Source: Rudaea sp.
GTDB taxonomy: Bacteria > Pseudomonadota > Gammaproteobacteria > Xanthomonadales > Rhodanobacteraceae
NCBI GenBank assembly: GCA_031291055.1
Contig: JARLJU010000275.1
Location: 1-56,152 of the forward strand
DNA length: 56,152 bases
Direction: 5' to 3'
The notes below the pieces were generated by a model. It saw only the letters and a program-made list of their open reading frames with translations. It was not told the DNA's origin and made no database searches. Position 1 is the stretch's first letter. The number at the start of each line of letters is the position of its first letter. This document shows positions 10,701-21,365 of this stretch, in pieces. Both the position numbers and the translations under genes were made by a program.

Positions 10701-13700
10701 CCGCCATTGATCACGCCGACAACGACATCGTTTGTGCTGCCCGAGGGACCAGCGCCATTGGCGACCGTGCTGCTTGCAGCGATGCTGTTCACCATCGTCA
10801 GCCCGGCGCCGGTGTTGGCGCACACGTTGCCATCGCCGACGCCACAGTTTCCGTCACCCAGACTATAGATCGCACCGCCATCGCCGGTGCCGTTGGAGGC
10901 CGTGCCGCCGGTGTTAACGGCCACGGTATTGCCTGCCATGGTGACGAAGCTGAGAGTGACATTACCGTTGTAATTGAAAATCGCGCCGCCGTACGCCGAG
11001 CCATTGCTGTCGGGAGAGCCGCTTGCAACGCCACCGATGGCTTGGTTACCGTTCAGCGTGGTATTAACCAAGGTCACGCTTCCGGCATCGTTGAAAATGG
11101 CACCGCCCATGCCACCTCCGGCACCGCCGCTGCCAGCCCCGAAACTTGCACCGCCACCCGCGCCGAAACCGCCGTTGGTGGGGCCAGCAGGGCCACCGAA
11201 GGCGGCGACCACACCGCCGCCGCCAAAACCACCGGAACCACTGGGGTTACCGTAACCGTAACCGCCGCCGCCGCCAAAGCCGCCATTGCCGCCGTTGCCG
11301 GGGCCGCCGCCATCGGTTACGTTTTCCCCGCTGCCGCCGCTGCCGCCGCCGCCGCCAAAGCCACCGTTGCCGCCATTGCTTGAGGCCCCGGCAGTGCCAT
11401 TGACGCCGCCGTTCGGACCACCGCCATTGCTTACGCCATCACTGTTGATCTCGACTGCCGATTGCCCGACACCGGCACCGCCGAGGCCGCCGCTTATGGC
11501 TGCATCTGCACCACCTTGAGCCGCGTTGGCAGTGATCGTGCAGCGATTCATGGTCAATTGGCCCTGGTTGAATACGGCACCACCAGCACCGAGCGCGGCA
11601 CCGCCCCCGGAGGCAGAGCCGCCCTGGGCCAGTCCATTGCTCAAATTCAATCCTTGCAGGACCAGAACACTGGCACTGCCAACGTCAAACAGGCGGAACG
11701 CAGGTTGTGCGATATCGCGCGAGATCGTGATGCCCTGCGTCAGGCCAGTCAGGCCATCGATCGTCAACGCCATGCCACCGGAAATGAAAAACGCCGAGGG
11801 GCCGAACTCGGTGGCGAGCGTCCCGCCGGACGAGCAGATGGTCGCGCTCGAGGTAAGGCAACCCTGGTCGTGGCTGTACAGGGAGAGTGTGATGGTCTGG
11901 CCATCCAGTGCCGGAGCGAACTGGATCGTGTCGCCGGGCAATGCAAAATTCACCGCGTCGCGCAGCGTCGGGCATTGATTGTTGGGGCAATTGGCCGAGG
12001 TGATCGATGCCGGCTCGCCGGTACCGGTGACAGTCAGTGCCGGAGTCGACATTACTTCCACCGCACCGATATCGCACTTCGCTCCTTGCGGACGGGCTAC
12101 GCCGCGTTCGTCGACGGTCACACTGTCACAGGCAACGGCATCGATGACCGGGCTGCCGGGTAGCGGATACAGCGTCAGGGCGAAGCCGTCGTTGGGTGCC
12201 AGGGTCGCAGCCAATCGCGGGTCGGCGTTGCTCAGCGCGCCACCGGCAAAACCGGCTTGGTTGCCGATGAGATTATCGGCAATACCGCTGCTTGTAACGG
12301 CCGTGCTCGCGCCGCCATCGATCGCGTTGACCACCACGTCGTTGCCACTGCCGCTGCTGATCGCCGCGATGCTGTTGTCCATCGTCAACGCTGCGCCGCT
12401 GTTCGCGCAGACATTGCCACCCATCGCGCACTGGGCATCACCCAGACTGTAGATCGCACCGCCGTCCGCACTGCCGCCAACACCGCCGCTGCCCGCGGTC
12501 ACGCTGTTCGCTGCCATGCTCACGAAATTGAGCGTCAGGCTGCCGGCGTAGTTGAAGATGGCGCCGCCGAAACCTGAGCCGTTTCCGGCCAAGGCGTCCG
12601 CACTGCCGCCGCCGGCGGCCCGGTTGCGCGTCAGCGTGCTGTTGGTCAGGACCACGCTGCCCGCATCATTGAAGATGGCACCGCCCATCCCGCCGCCGCC
12701 GCCGCCGCCGGCATTGGCATCGCCATTGCCGCCGCCGAAGCCACCGATACCCGAGGTTACATAACCGCCGCCGCCGCCGCCGAAGCCTCCGTGGCCACCG
12801 TTGCCTGCATTGTAGTTGCCGAGGTTGGCCCCGCCGCCGCCAAAGCCTCCGTTGCCGCCATTACTGATAACGCCACCAAACAAGCCGCTGCCACCACCAC
12901 CGCCGAAACTGCCGTTGCCGCCATTGACCTGGCTGAAATCACCCACGGGTACTCCGCCGTTCGGACCACCGCCGTTGGCTCCGGCCGACTGCCCGACACC
13001 GCCACCGCCGCCACCGTCTTGCACGCCGGTATCTGCACCGCCTTGAGCGGTATTGGCGCTGAGTGTGCAGCGATTCAGTGTCAGCTGGCCTTGATTGAAC
13101 ACGGCGCCGCCTGCGCCCAGTGCGCCACCACCGACGCCGGCACTACCGCCCTGAGCGAGCCCTTGGCTCAGGATCAGGCCTTGCAGAGTCAGTGCGCCGC
13201 CGCTGCCGACGTCGAACAGGCGGAATACGCCGGGCTGCGTAATATCGCGGGCGAGCGTGATGCCATGCGTGAGGCCGGTCAGGCCGTCGATGGTCAGCGC
13301 CATGCCGGCAGAAATGAAGAACGCCGAGGGACCGAATTCGCCGGTCGGCGTACCGGTGCCCGGCGCGCAGGCTGCCGAGTCCAGGGTGAGGCAACCTGCA
13401 TCGTTGCTGTAAAGCGTCAGTGCGACGGTCTGGCCATCCAGCGCGGGCGCGAACTGGATCGTCGCACCAGGCGCTGCAAAATTGACTGCATCGCGCAACG
13501 TCGGGCACTGATGGCCGGAACAACCAGCCGAACTGATCGATGTCGGTTCACCGTTGCCGGTCACGAGGAGTACGGTCGCGCTGCCGGACGAAACTTCCAC
13601 GGCACCGATATCGCATGCCGCTCCCTGAGGTCGTGCCACACCGCGTTCATCGATGCTCACGCTGCCGCAGGCAACGACATCGATGACAGGGCTGCCGGGC

Positions 13701-15244
13701 AGCGGATACAAGGTCATGCCGAAACCCTGATTCACGCCCAATGCCGTGGTCAACCGCGGGTCTGCGCTGCTGAACACGCCGCTGACGAACCCGCTCTGGC
13801 TGCCGATCAGGTTGTCTGCGCTTCCAGTGCCGGTGACGGCGGTGCTGATCCCGCCGTTGACCGTTGTCACGACAACGTCGTTGCTGCTGCCTGTACTGCG
13901 GGCGGCAATGCTGTTATCCATTGTCAGCGCGGCACGGTTGTTGGCGCAGGTGTTGCCGCCGGCGGTGCATTGCGCGTCACCGAGACTGTAAATCGCCCCG
14001 CCATCGGCCGCCCCGCCCGCACCACCGGCTCCGGGGGCCACTGTGTTGCCGGCCACGGTCACAAAATTCAGTGCAAGCGCGCCGTTGTAATTGAAGATCG
14101 CGCCGCCGAAGCCCGAACCGTTGTTGGCCGGACCGCCCGGAGAGCCAATGTTGCCGCCACCAAAAGCCTGGTTGCCGCTGAACGTGGTATTGGTCAGCAC
14201 GACGTTGCCGGCATCGTTGAAAATGGCGCCGCCCAAGCCGCCGCCGCCGCCGCCGAAGCCGAAAGCGCCGGCACCACCGCCAAAACCACCGCTGCCGCTA
14301 TTGCCTTCGATGCCTCCGCCAACGCCGTGACCGCCTTCGCCACCCCCTCCGCCGCCAAAACCACCGGCAGCACCGTTCCCGCCCGAGCCGGCATTCTGGC
14401 CACCGTTGCCACCGCTGCCACCACCCCCACCAAAACCACCCAGTGCGCCGTTGCCCCCGAGGCTGTTATCGAATCCATTGTCGTCACCGCCGCCACCGCC
14501 ACCGCCGCCGAAGCCGGCAATGCCGCCGGCACCGGCATTGCCGGAAGAAACCGTAGCCCCACCGAGGCCGCCGTTCGGGCCACCGCCGTTGCGAAGGTTG
14601 CTGCCCTCGGCACCGACTCCACCGCCGCCATGAAATGTGTTGGCTTGAGAAATGCTGCCGCCCTGCGCGACGTTTCCGTTCAAGGTGCAACGGTTCAGCG
14701 TCAAGCTGCCCTGGTTGAACACGGCTCCGCCTGCGCCCATCGAGCCGCCTCCGTACAAAGCACCATAGCCCTGGGCAAAACCGTTGCTCAGGATCAAGCC
14801 CTGCAGGATCAGACTGCTGCCTGGACCCACATCGAACAGCCTGAATGCGGGTTGTGCCGTGTCGCGAGCAATCATGATGCCGCGCGCCAGGCCAGTCAGA
14901 CCATCGATCGTCAGCGCCTTGCTGCCGGTGATGAAAAACGCCGACGGACCGAACTCGGCGCTGCCTGCGGACGTGTCGTTGGTGAACAGCGTCAGCGTGA
15001 TGTTCTGGCCGTCCAACGCCGGATCGAACTGGATCGTGTCGCCCGAACCGGCGGAGTTGATCGCATCACGCAGAGTGCACGCGGCTGCCGTGCAGTTTTG
15101 CGAAAGTGGATTGCCACTGGCGGGTTCGAGGAGCGTATTGACCGTAAAGATCGCCGCGATTGCGGGCGTGAAGCCTGCGACCAAGACAAAGCCGGCCAAC
15201 AGCCGAGCGAGGGTGAGTCGCGGATTCTTCGCAAGACGTCTCAT
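7760..15244 (-). CDS. Giant secreted glycine-rich beta-helix repeat protein
   Basis: About 2,494 residues. The start at 15244 gives a clean signal peptide (MRRLAKNPRLTLARLLAGF, cleavage near residue 31) with GGGGA five bases upstream; the longer reading from 15481 adds 79 unlikely residues. Three long repeats of roughly 510-525 residues begin with a CTLRDA(I/V)-type segment near residues 58, 581 and 1093. Each continues with DGQ..TL, FGPSAFFI, TIDGLTGL, GAGGAVFNQG and a Gly-rich run, then NDVVV and DERG.ARPQGA.CDIGAVEV, as in choice-of-anchor Q / pectin-lyase-fold proteins. Two Ig-like modules (about 1611-1781), a diverged fourth repeat (from about 1816) and one autotransporter-type beta-strand repeat, GAGTLILSAANTYNGATTIS (about 2295-2325), follow. 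No C-terminal beta-barrel is present; the protein ends DRIFSNGFESPQ. Likely surface adhesin or matrix protein; the export route is unclear. Confidence 0.85.
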   Translation of the reverse strand: MRRLAKNPRLTLARLLAGFVLVAGFTPAIAAIFTVNTLLEPASGNPLSQNCTAAACTLRDAINSAGSGDTIQFDPALDGQNITLTLFTNDTSAGSAEFGPSAFFITGSKALTIDGLTGLARGIMIARDTAQPAFRLFDVGPGSSLILQGLILSNGFAQGYGALYGGGSMGAGGAVFNQGSLTLNRCTLNGNVAQGGSISQANTFHGGGGVGAEGSNLRNGGGPNGGLGGATVSSGNAGAGGIAGFGGGGGGGGDDNGFDNSLGGNGALGGFGGGGGSGGNGGQNAGSGGNGAAGGFGGGGGGEGGHGVGGGIEGNSGSGGFGGGAGAFGFGGGGGGLGGAIFNDAGNVVLTNTTFSGNQAFGGGNIGSPGGPANNGSGFGGAIFNYNGALALNFVTVAGNTVAPGAGGAGGAADGGAIYSLGDAQCTAGGNTCANNRAALTMDNSIAARSTGSSNDVVVTTVNGGISTAVTGTGSADNLIGSQSGFVSGVFSSADPRLTTALGVNQGFGMTLYPLPGSPVIDVVACGSVSIDERGVARPQGAACDIGAVEVSSGSATVLLVTGNGEPTSISSAGCSGHQCPTLRDAVNFAAPGATIQFAPALDGQTVALTLYSNDAGCLTLDSAACAPGTGTPTGEFGPSAFFISAGMALTIDGLTGLTHGITLARDITQPGVFRLFDVGSGGALTLQGLILSQGLAQGGSAGVGGGALGAGGAVFNQGQLTLNRCTLSANTAQGGADTGVQDGGGGGGVGQSAGANGGGPNGGVPVGDFSQVNGGNGSFGGGGGSGLFGGVISNGGNGGFGGGGANLGNYNAGNGGHGGFGGGGGGYVTSGIGGFGGGNGDANAGGGGGGGMGGAIFNDAGSVVLTNSTLTRNRAAGGGSADALAGNGSGFGGAIFNYAGSLTLNFVSMAANSVTAGSGGVGGSADGGAIYSLGDAQCAMGGNVCANSGAALTMDNSIAAISSGSGNDVVVNAIDGGASTAVTSSGIADNLIGNQAGFAGGALSNADPRLAATLAPNDGFALTLYPLPGSPVIDAVACDSVTVDERGVARPQGAKCDIGAVEVMSTPALTVTGTGEPASITSANCPNNQCPTLRDAVNFALPGDTIQFAPALDGQTITLSLYSHDQGCLTSSATICSSGGTLATEFGPSAFFISGGMALTIDGLTGLTQGITISRDIAQPAFRLFDVGSASVLVLQGLNLSNGLAQGGSASGGGAALGAGGAVFNQGQLTMNRCTITANAAQGGADAAISGGLGGAGVGQSAVEINSDGVSNGGGPNGGVNGTAGASSNGGNGGFGGGGGSGGSGENVTDGGGPGNGGNGGFGGGGGYGYGNPSGSGGFGGGGVVAAFGGPAGPTNGGFGAGGGASFGAGSGGAGGGMGGAIFNDAGSVTLVNTTLNGNQAIGGVASGSPDSNGSAYGGAIFNYNGNVTLSFVTMAGNTVAVNTGGTASNGTGDGGAIYSLGDGNCGVGDGNVCANTGAGLTMVNSIAASSTVANGAGPSGSTNDVVVGVINGGAGSASGGGNLIMSFNEGTGTSVSLTAVSSADPQLGALASNGGTGLTMLPVPGSPVINAAVNCLDATGAALTTDQRGFPRPYGPACDIGAVEFEPLPQTITFSSSATSPVVGGNYTVVAMGGGSGNPVTFSIDPASTPGACSVNGSTITFTGAGDCIIDANQTGNAGYADATQAQQTILIGQASQTVVFTSTASDLSVGGLYTVTATGGGSGNPVTFTVAGVCTISGSTVTFTGAGTCTITANQAGNVNYTPAAPVQQTVAIGQAVCTVNSNLDDPNDATNKVTSVDALNWNGVNAGTVTLRDCIVASNLMTGSTGQPTGANGMPVTSAQTTPALTIMFAGNLSGATIVLGDELPLIFNNVGIDASELPSPVTIDGGNGGANAGNGHRIFFVSGLPSTDPATFIGGVPNPDGAQPIMVTFDNLILSNALARGGCSGGGGGGMGAGGALFVNQLAQVGLTNVNFANNTAQGGDSSSDANLGGSGGGGMGSRAVGGAGGGLGAISGGNGQDCQAMLAGVDGQDGRGIGASGSGNAGGGFGGSGLGQVSARQNFNLGYFSGGNLGGSSGGIGGGGGVATSPIQGGDGGYGGGGGDGEGESNSNNRGGAGGFGAGAGYGVGHGGAGGFGGGGGAASGGSIFGGSGGFGGGGGGGGGYGYGLQFVAGGFGGGHGYVTGGGGAGFGGALFLRDGGMLRIQNTAGAQLITGGQANPGVASNGVTQGNTVDTGYGLALGQGLFLQGGAGVVFDVVGSATTTVADVITGDCANGNTNNTHPPIFCTDGGLDKTGAGTLILSAANTYNGATTISAGTLQLDGSLSSGASAGNPATTAPSPVTVNGGTLSGVGTAAGTVTLAGGSVAPGDAATTGMLSTGTLTWTAGATMAFRLGASDAGSDRLVVDGSLLKSGNGPFSFRFSPGNGATLVGHTYTLIASNSVSGFSVSDFRIDPRSILSGTFAIVAAQVRFTVSAVIADRIFSNGFESPQ

Positions 15245-15539
15245 GGTATTCCCCTGCGACACTACGAAACGGCCGATGATCGGATCGCACGCCTGCGTAT
15301 TCATTTGTTCCGCAAACCAAGCATACAATCTTTGTCTTGAGTCGCAGGCGCTGAACAGTGCACCGTGTATGCGGCCGCCGGCCAGCGACATCTGCAGAAG
15401 CCAGATGCAGCCGATGACCAGGATGCGTAGCGCAAACCAGTAGCTGAAACTATCAGTGATGGCGTTGCAAAGTCGCAGCACGTTGCTGTGACATGCTTTC
15501 CAGGCATCCGAAACCTGTCGTTACACAACGTCTTGCGCG

Positions 15540-15545
15540 TATAAT
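15540..15545 (+). promoter_or_regulatory. Candidate -10 box of the sucA-sucB-lpd operon
   Basis: An exact TATAAT 80 bases before the sucA start, in the gap between the giant gene and sucA. No good -35 hexamer lies 16-18 bases upstream. It would give a leader of about 75 bases containing two GC-rich palindromes. Confidence 0.5.
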
Positions 15546-15556
15546 TGTCGATTCAC

Positions 15557-15606
15557 GGCCGCCGCGGCGGCCGGCCCCGTTCCGGCGCGCGTCGGCGCGC
15601 GTTTTT
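15557..15606 (+). promoter_or_regulatory. GC palindrome plus terminator-like hairpin in the sucA leader
   Basis: GGCCGCCGCGGCGGCC (15557-15572) is a perfect 16-bp palindrome. It is followed by CGCGCG, TCGG, CGCGCG and TTTTT (15586-15606), which has the form of a short intrinsic terminator placed between the putative promoter and the sucA start. It could be an attenuator or a residual terminator; no alternative antiterminator pairing was worked out. Confidence 0.4.
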
Positions 15607-15625
15607 CACATTCCGGTGCAGCAGC

Positions 15626-18466
15626 GTGAGCGTCAATCTGATTCAGCAATTTTCCGAGTCGTCCCAGCTTTCGGGTGGCAACGCCCCGTTCGTGGAAGAC
15701 CTGTACGAAAACTACCTGCGTGACCCGGCCACGGTCGCGCCTGAGTGGCGAAAGTATTTCGACACGTTCAAGGGACGCGAGGCAGGCGACGCACCGCATT
15801 CGGACGCGATCGCACGCATCGAGCAGGCGCAGAAACTCAATGGCCACGGCGCCGTCGCCCTGGCTCCGGCCAGCGATCCCCAGGCGCAGAAACAGGCCGG
15901 CGTACTCAAGCTGGTGACGGCGTACCGCTCACGCGGACACCTTGCCGCGGATCTGGACCCCTTGGGCATGGCGCACAAGCTGCCGGCTCCGGATCTGGAC
16001 CCGGCCTTCCACGGCCTCGACGCCGCGGACATGGATTCGGAATTCAGCACCGGTTCGCTGGCCGGCCCCAAGCGGCTCAAGCTCAAGGACCTGATCGCCC
16101 TGCTCAAGGCAACCTACGCCAGCACGATTGGCGCCGAGTTCATGCATATCAGCGATGCCACGCAACGGCGCTGGGTACACGAACGACTGGAAGCGGCCGC
16201 GGGGAAATTCGGCCTGAGCGGGCAGGAACGCAAACACACGCTCGAGTTGCTCACCCAGGCGGAAGGTCTGGAACGCTATCTGGGCACGAAATACGTCGGA
16301 CAGAAGCGTTTTTCGCTTGAAGGCGCGGACAGCCTGATTCCCATGCTCGATGAATTCGTCCGCCGCGGCGGCGCCGACGGCGTGCGCGACATGGTCATCG
16401 GCATGGCGCACCGCGGCCGCCTGAATGTACTGGTCAACACGCTCGGCAAGGCACCGCAGAAACTGTTCGCCGAATTCGAGGGCAAGTTCGATCACGCCGA
16501 CGACCCGGCGCATTCGGGCGACGTGAAGTACCACATGGGTTTCAGTGCGGACGTAAAAACGTCCGGACATACGGTGCATCTGGCGCTCGCGTTCAATCCG
16601 TCGCATCTGGAAATCGTCAATCCCGTCGTCGCCGGTTCCGTGCGTGCGCGGCAGACGCGGCGCAAGGACCAGAGTCACGAACAGGTGCTGCCGGTAATGA
16701 TCCACGGCGATGCAGCCCTGGCCGGGCAAGGCGTCAACATGGAACTGTTGAACATGTCGCAGGCGCGTGGCTTCGGCGTCGGCGGTTCGATCCACGTCGT
16801 CATCAACAATCAGATCGGTTTCACCATCTCCAACCCGCACGACGCGCGCTCGACGCTGTATTGCACCGACGTCGCCAAGATGGTGAACGCGCCGGTGCTG
16901 CACGTGAACGGCGACGATCCGGAAGCCGTGCTGTTCTGCGCGCGGCTTGCCTTCGACTTCCGCTTCAAGTTCAAGCGCGACGTCGTGATCGACCTGGTCT
17001 GCTACCGCCGCCACGGCCACAACGAGGCTGACGAACCGGCCGCCACGCAACCGCTGATGTACCAGGTCATCCGGGCGCGCCCGACCGCGCGCGAGCTGTA
17101 CGGCAAGCGCCTGGTCGCCGACGGCGTCATTGCGGAAGCCGACATGCAGACGATGGTCGATGCCTACCGCAACAAGCTTGATGCGGGCCAGGCCGTCACC
17201 GACGTCGATCTCGCATTCAAGGATCCGTTTGCAGTTGACTGGTCGAAACATCTGGCCGGCAAGCTCGATCAAGCCGTCAGGACGGGCGTAGCGCAAGACA
17301 GGCTCGCAGCGCTGAACACGCAAATCCTCGCCATGCCGCCGGATTTCGTGCTGCATCCGCGCGTGGCCAAGATCTACAACGACCGTGTGGCGATGGCGGC
17401 CGGCAAGCAGCCGATGGACTGGGGCTTTGCCGAGAATCTGGCCTATGCCACGCTTGTCGATCAGGGCTGCGACTTGCGCCTGGTCGGGCAGGATTCCGGC
17501 CGTGGCACGTTCTTCCACCGCCATGCCGTGCTGCACGACCAGAAGACGGGACATACATTTTTGCCATTGTCCACAGTGCGCAAAGATGTAAATGTAGCGG
17601 TGATCGATTCGCTGCTGTCCGAAGAAGCCGTGATGGCCTTCGAGTACGGCTACTCGACCGCCGACCCGCACACACTGGTGATCTGGGAAGGCCAGTTCGG
17701 CGATTTCGCCAACGGCGCACAGGTCGTCATCGACCAGTTCATCAGTTCGGGCGAGGCCAAATGGGAACGTCTGTGCGGGCTGGCGCTGTTCCTGCCGCAC
17801 GGTTACGAAGGCCAGGGTCCGGAACATTCCTCCGCGCGCCTGGAACGCTACCTGCAGCTGTGCGCCCTGCACAACATGCAGGTCTGCGTGCCGACCACGC
17901 CGGCGCAGATGTTCCACATGCTGCGCCGGCAGATGCTGCGTGACTGCCGCAAGCCGCTGATCGTGCTCACGCCGAAGTCGCTGCTGCGTCACAAGCTTGC
18001 GGTATCGTCGCTCGACGACCTGAGTCAGGGCAGCTTCCAGCTCGTGATCCCCGATACGACGTGCAGGCCGGGGCAGAAGGTACGCCGCGTCGTCCTGTGT
18101 TCCGGCAAGGTCTACTACGATTTGATCGAGGATGCCGCCAGGCGCGGAATCAACGACGTCGCCATCGTCCGCGTGGAACAGCTTTATCCGTTTCCGCGCC
18201 GGGAAGTCTCGGCAGAACTGGCCAAATACCCGGCGACGAAGGAAATCGTGTGGTGCCAGGAAGAACCGATGAATCAGGGTGCGTGGTACCAGATCCAGCA
18301 TCACCTGCTCAGTTGCATCGGCGACGAGCACTCCCTGCACTATGCGGGGCGCATGCGTTCGCCGGCACCTGCCGCCGGTCACCTCAACACGCACATCGCT
18401 GAACAGGCGGCCCTCGTCGAGCAGGCACTCGTTGCCGCGCCGGGCGTCGATCACGCTGCGGACTAG
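15626..18466 (+). CDS. sucA: 2-oxoglutarate dehydrogenase E1 component
   Basis: Thiamine-diphosphate-dependent decarboxylase of the 2-oxoglutarate dehydrogenase complex, feeding succinyl groups to SucB. 946 residues, close to E. coli SucA (933). The N-terminus fits the family (SGGNAPFVEDLYENYLRDP). MAHRGRLNVL, the HGDAA(L/F)AGQG stretch around residue 370 and RRHGHNEADEPA are diagnostic TPP-fold motifs. The start is a GTG at 15626 reading VSVNLIQQF; upstream codons would add an Arg-rich tail through the leader palindromes, so they are rejected. No strong Shine-Dalgarno is seen. First gene of sucA-sucB-lpd. Confidence 0.96.
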   Translation: MSVNLIQQFSESSQLSGGNAPFVEDLYENYLRDPATVAPEWRKYFDTFKGREAGDAPHSDAIARIEQAQKLNGHGAVALAPASDPQAQKQAGVLKLVTAYRSRGHLAADLDPLGMAHKLPAPDLDPAFHGLDAADMDSEFSTGSLAGPKRLKLKDLIALLKATYASTIGAEFMHISDATQRRWVHERLEAAAGKFGLSGQERKHTLELLTQAEGLERYLGTKYVGQKRFSLEGADSLIPMLDEFVRRGGADGVRDMVIGMAHRGRLNVLVNTLGKAPQKLFAEFEGKFDHADDPAHSGDVKYHMGFSADVKTSGHTVHLALAFNPSHLEIVNPVVAGSVRARQTRRKDQSHEQVLPVMIHGDAALAGQGVNMELLNMSQARGFGVGGSIHVVINNQIGFTISNPHDARSTLYCTDVAKMVNAPVLHVNGDDPEAVLFCARLAFDFRFKFKRDVVIDLVCYRRHGHNEADEPAATQPLMYQVIRARPTARELYGKRLVADGVIAEADMQTMVDAYRNKLDAGQAVTDVDLAFKDPFAVDWSKHLAGKLDQAVRTGVAQDRLAALNTQILAMPPDFVLHPRVAKIYNDRVAMAAGKQPMDWGFAENLAYATLVDQGCDLRLVGQDSGRGTFFHRHAVLHDQKTGHTFLPLSTVRKDVNVAVIDSLLSEEAVMAFEYGYSTADPHTLVIWEGQFGDFANGAQVVIDQFISSGEAKWERLCGLALFLPHGYEGQGPEHSSARLERYLQLCALHNMQVCVPTTPAQMFHMLRRQMLRDCRKPLIVLTPKSLLRHKLAVSSLDDLSQGSFQLVIPDTTCRPGQKVRRVVLCSGKVYYDLIEDAARRGINDVAIVRVEQLYPFPRREVSAELAKYPATKEIVWCQEEPMNQGAWYQIQHHLLSCIGDEHSLHYAGRMRSPAPAAGHLNTHIAEQAALVEQALVAAPGVDHAAD

Positions 18467-18550
18467 AATCAAACTTTGAATATTGCGGCCCCGGACGGCC
18501 GCTTCTTGATCTTCGCGTTCATGGATGAACGCACAAACAAAGGGATATTT

Positions 18551-19804
18551 ATGGCACTCGAAGTCAAGGTTCCAGTACTGCCCGAATCCGTGTCCGATGC
18601 GACCATCGCCAGCTGGCACAAGAAGGCCGGCGATGCGGTCAAGCGCGATGAAAACCTGGTCGACCTGGAGACCGACAAGGTCGTGCTCGAAGTCCCCTCG
18701 CCGGCCGATGGCGTGTTGAAGGAAATCAAGCAGCAGACCGGCGCCACGGTCACCAGCCAGCAATTGCTCGCCATCATCGAGGAAGGCGCAACCGCCGCAG
18801 CTCCCGCTCCGGCGAAGGCAGAGGCGGCCAAACCTGCCGCTTCGCCGGCAGCCGCCTCGCCGGCACCGGCTCCCAGTCCTCCGCCTTCAGCCACCAGCCC
18901 GGCGCAGGCGAAAGCCGCCGATCTTTCCCCCGCCGGCCAGCGCGTGGCGACGGAAAACAAGATCGATCCCACGCTGGTGTCCGGTACCGGCCGCGGCGGT
19001 CAGGTGACCAAGGAAGACCTGGTCAACTTCATGCGCAGCGGCAACGCGACAGCAGCGCCGGCGGCGAAGACGGCCAGCGCGCCGACCACCGTGACGTTCG
19101 GCGCGCGTCCGGAAGAGCGCGTGACGATGACGCGGATGCGCGCCAAGATCGCCGAGCGCCTGATGCAGTCGAAGAACTCGATCGCCATGCTGACCTCGTT
19201 CAACGAGATCAACCTGGCCAAGGTCGCGGTGATGCGCAAGGAACTCGGCGAACAGTTCGAGAAAACCAACGGCATCAAGCTGGGATATATGAGCTTTTTC
19301 GTCAAGGCTGCCTGCGAGGCGCTGAAGCGCCATCCGATCGTCAATGCCTCGGTCGACGGCAACGACGTGATCTATCATGGCTACCAGGACATCTCCGTCG
19401 CCGTCTCCACCGACAAGGGCCTGGTCACGCCGGTACTACGCGATGCGCAGAACATGGGTTTCGCCGATATCGAAAAGGCGATCGCGGCCTTCGCCAAGGC
19501 GGCGCGCGAAGGCGGCCTCAAGCTCGAGGACCTGCAGGGCGGCACGTTCACGATCACCAACGGAGGCACTTTCGGCTCGCTGTTCTCCACGCCGATCGTC
19601 AATCCTCCGCAAAGCGCAATCCTTGGAATGCACACAATCAAGGAACGCGCGATTGTGGAAAACGGTTCCGTTGTCGCTGCGCCAATGATGTACGTGGCGA
19701 TCAGCTACGACCACCGCATCATCGATGGCAAGGATGCCGTGCTGTTCCTGGTCGATATCAAGAATCAGCTTGAGAATCCGCAGCGGATGCTGCTCGGCAT
19801 GTAA
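18551..19804 (+). CDS. sucB: Dihydrolipoyl succinyltransferase E2 component
   Basis: Core enzyme of the 2-oxoglutarate dehydrogenase complex, passing succinyl from lipoamide to CoA. 417 residues: lipoyl domain 1-78 with the modified lysine at 43 (ETDKVVLE), an Ala/Pro-rich linker at about 82-118, the E1/E3-binding domain at about 122-158 ([28 protein letters not shown]) and the catalytic domain to the end with the active-site His in [13 protein letters not shown]. The start at 18551 has AGGGA upstream; the extension back to 18476 is not conserved. It lies 84 bases after sucA on the same strand. Confidence 0.96.
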   Translation: MALEVKVPVLPESVSDATIASWHKKAGDAVKRDENLVDLETDKVVLEVPSPADGVLKEIKQQTGATVTSQQLLAIIEEGATAAAPAPAKAEAAKPAASPAAASPAPAPSPPPSATSPAQAKAADLSPAGQRVATENKIDPTLVSGTGRGGQVTKEDLVNFMRSGNATAAPAAKTASAPTTVTFGARPEERVTMTRMRAKIAERLMQSKNSIAMLTSFNEINLAKVAVMRKELGEQFEKTNGIKLGYMSFFVKAACEALKRHPIVNASVDGNDVIYHGYQDISVAVSTDKGLVTPVLRDAQNMGFADIEKAIAAFAKAAREGGLKLEDLQGGTFTITNGGTFGSLFSTPIVNPPQSAILGMHTIKERAIVENGSVVAAPMMYVAISYDHRIIDGKDAVLFLVDIKNQLENPQRMLLGM

Positions 19805-21343
<1,539 letters not shown>

Positions 21344-21365
21344 GGCCTCGGCCGGAAAAATCACC

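Noticed and set aside
12791..15340. 849-codon plus-strand open frame inside the giant gene
   Set aside because: It is the mirror of Gly/Ala-rich GC repeats on the coding strand; low-complexity Ala/Thr/Arg translation, no domains, no ribosome site.
15929..18763. 944-codon minus-strand frame opposite sucA
   Set aside because: sucA on the plus strand is unmistakable; the antisense frame exists only because high-GC third positions suppress stops.
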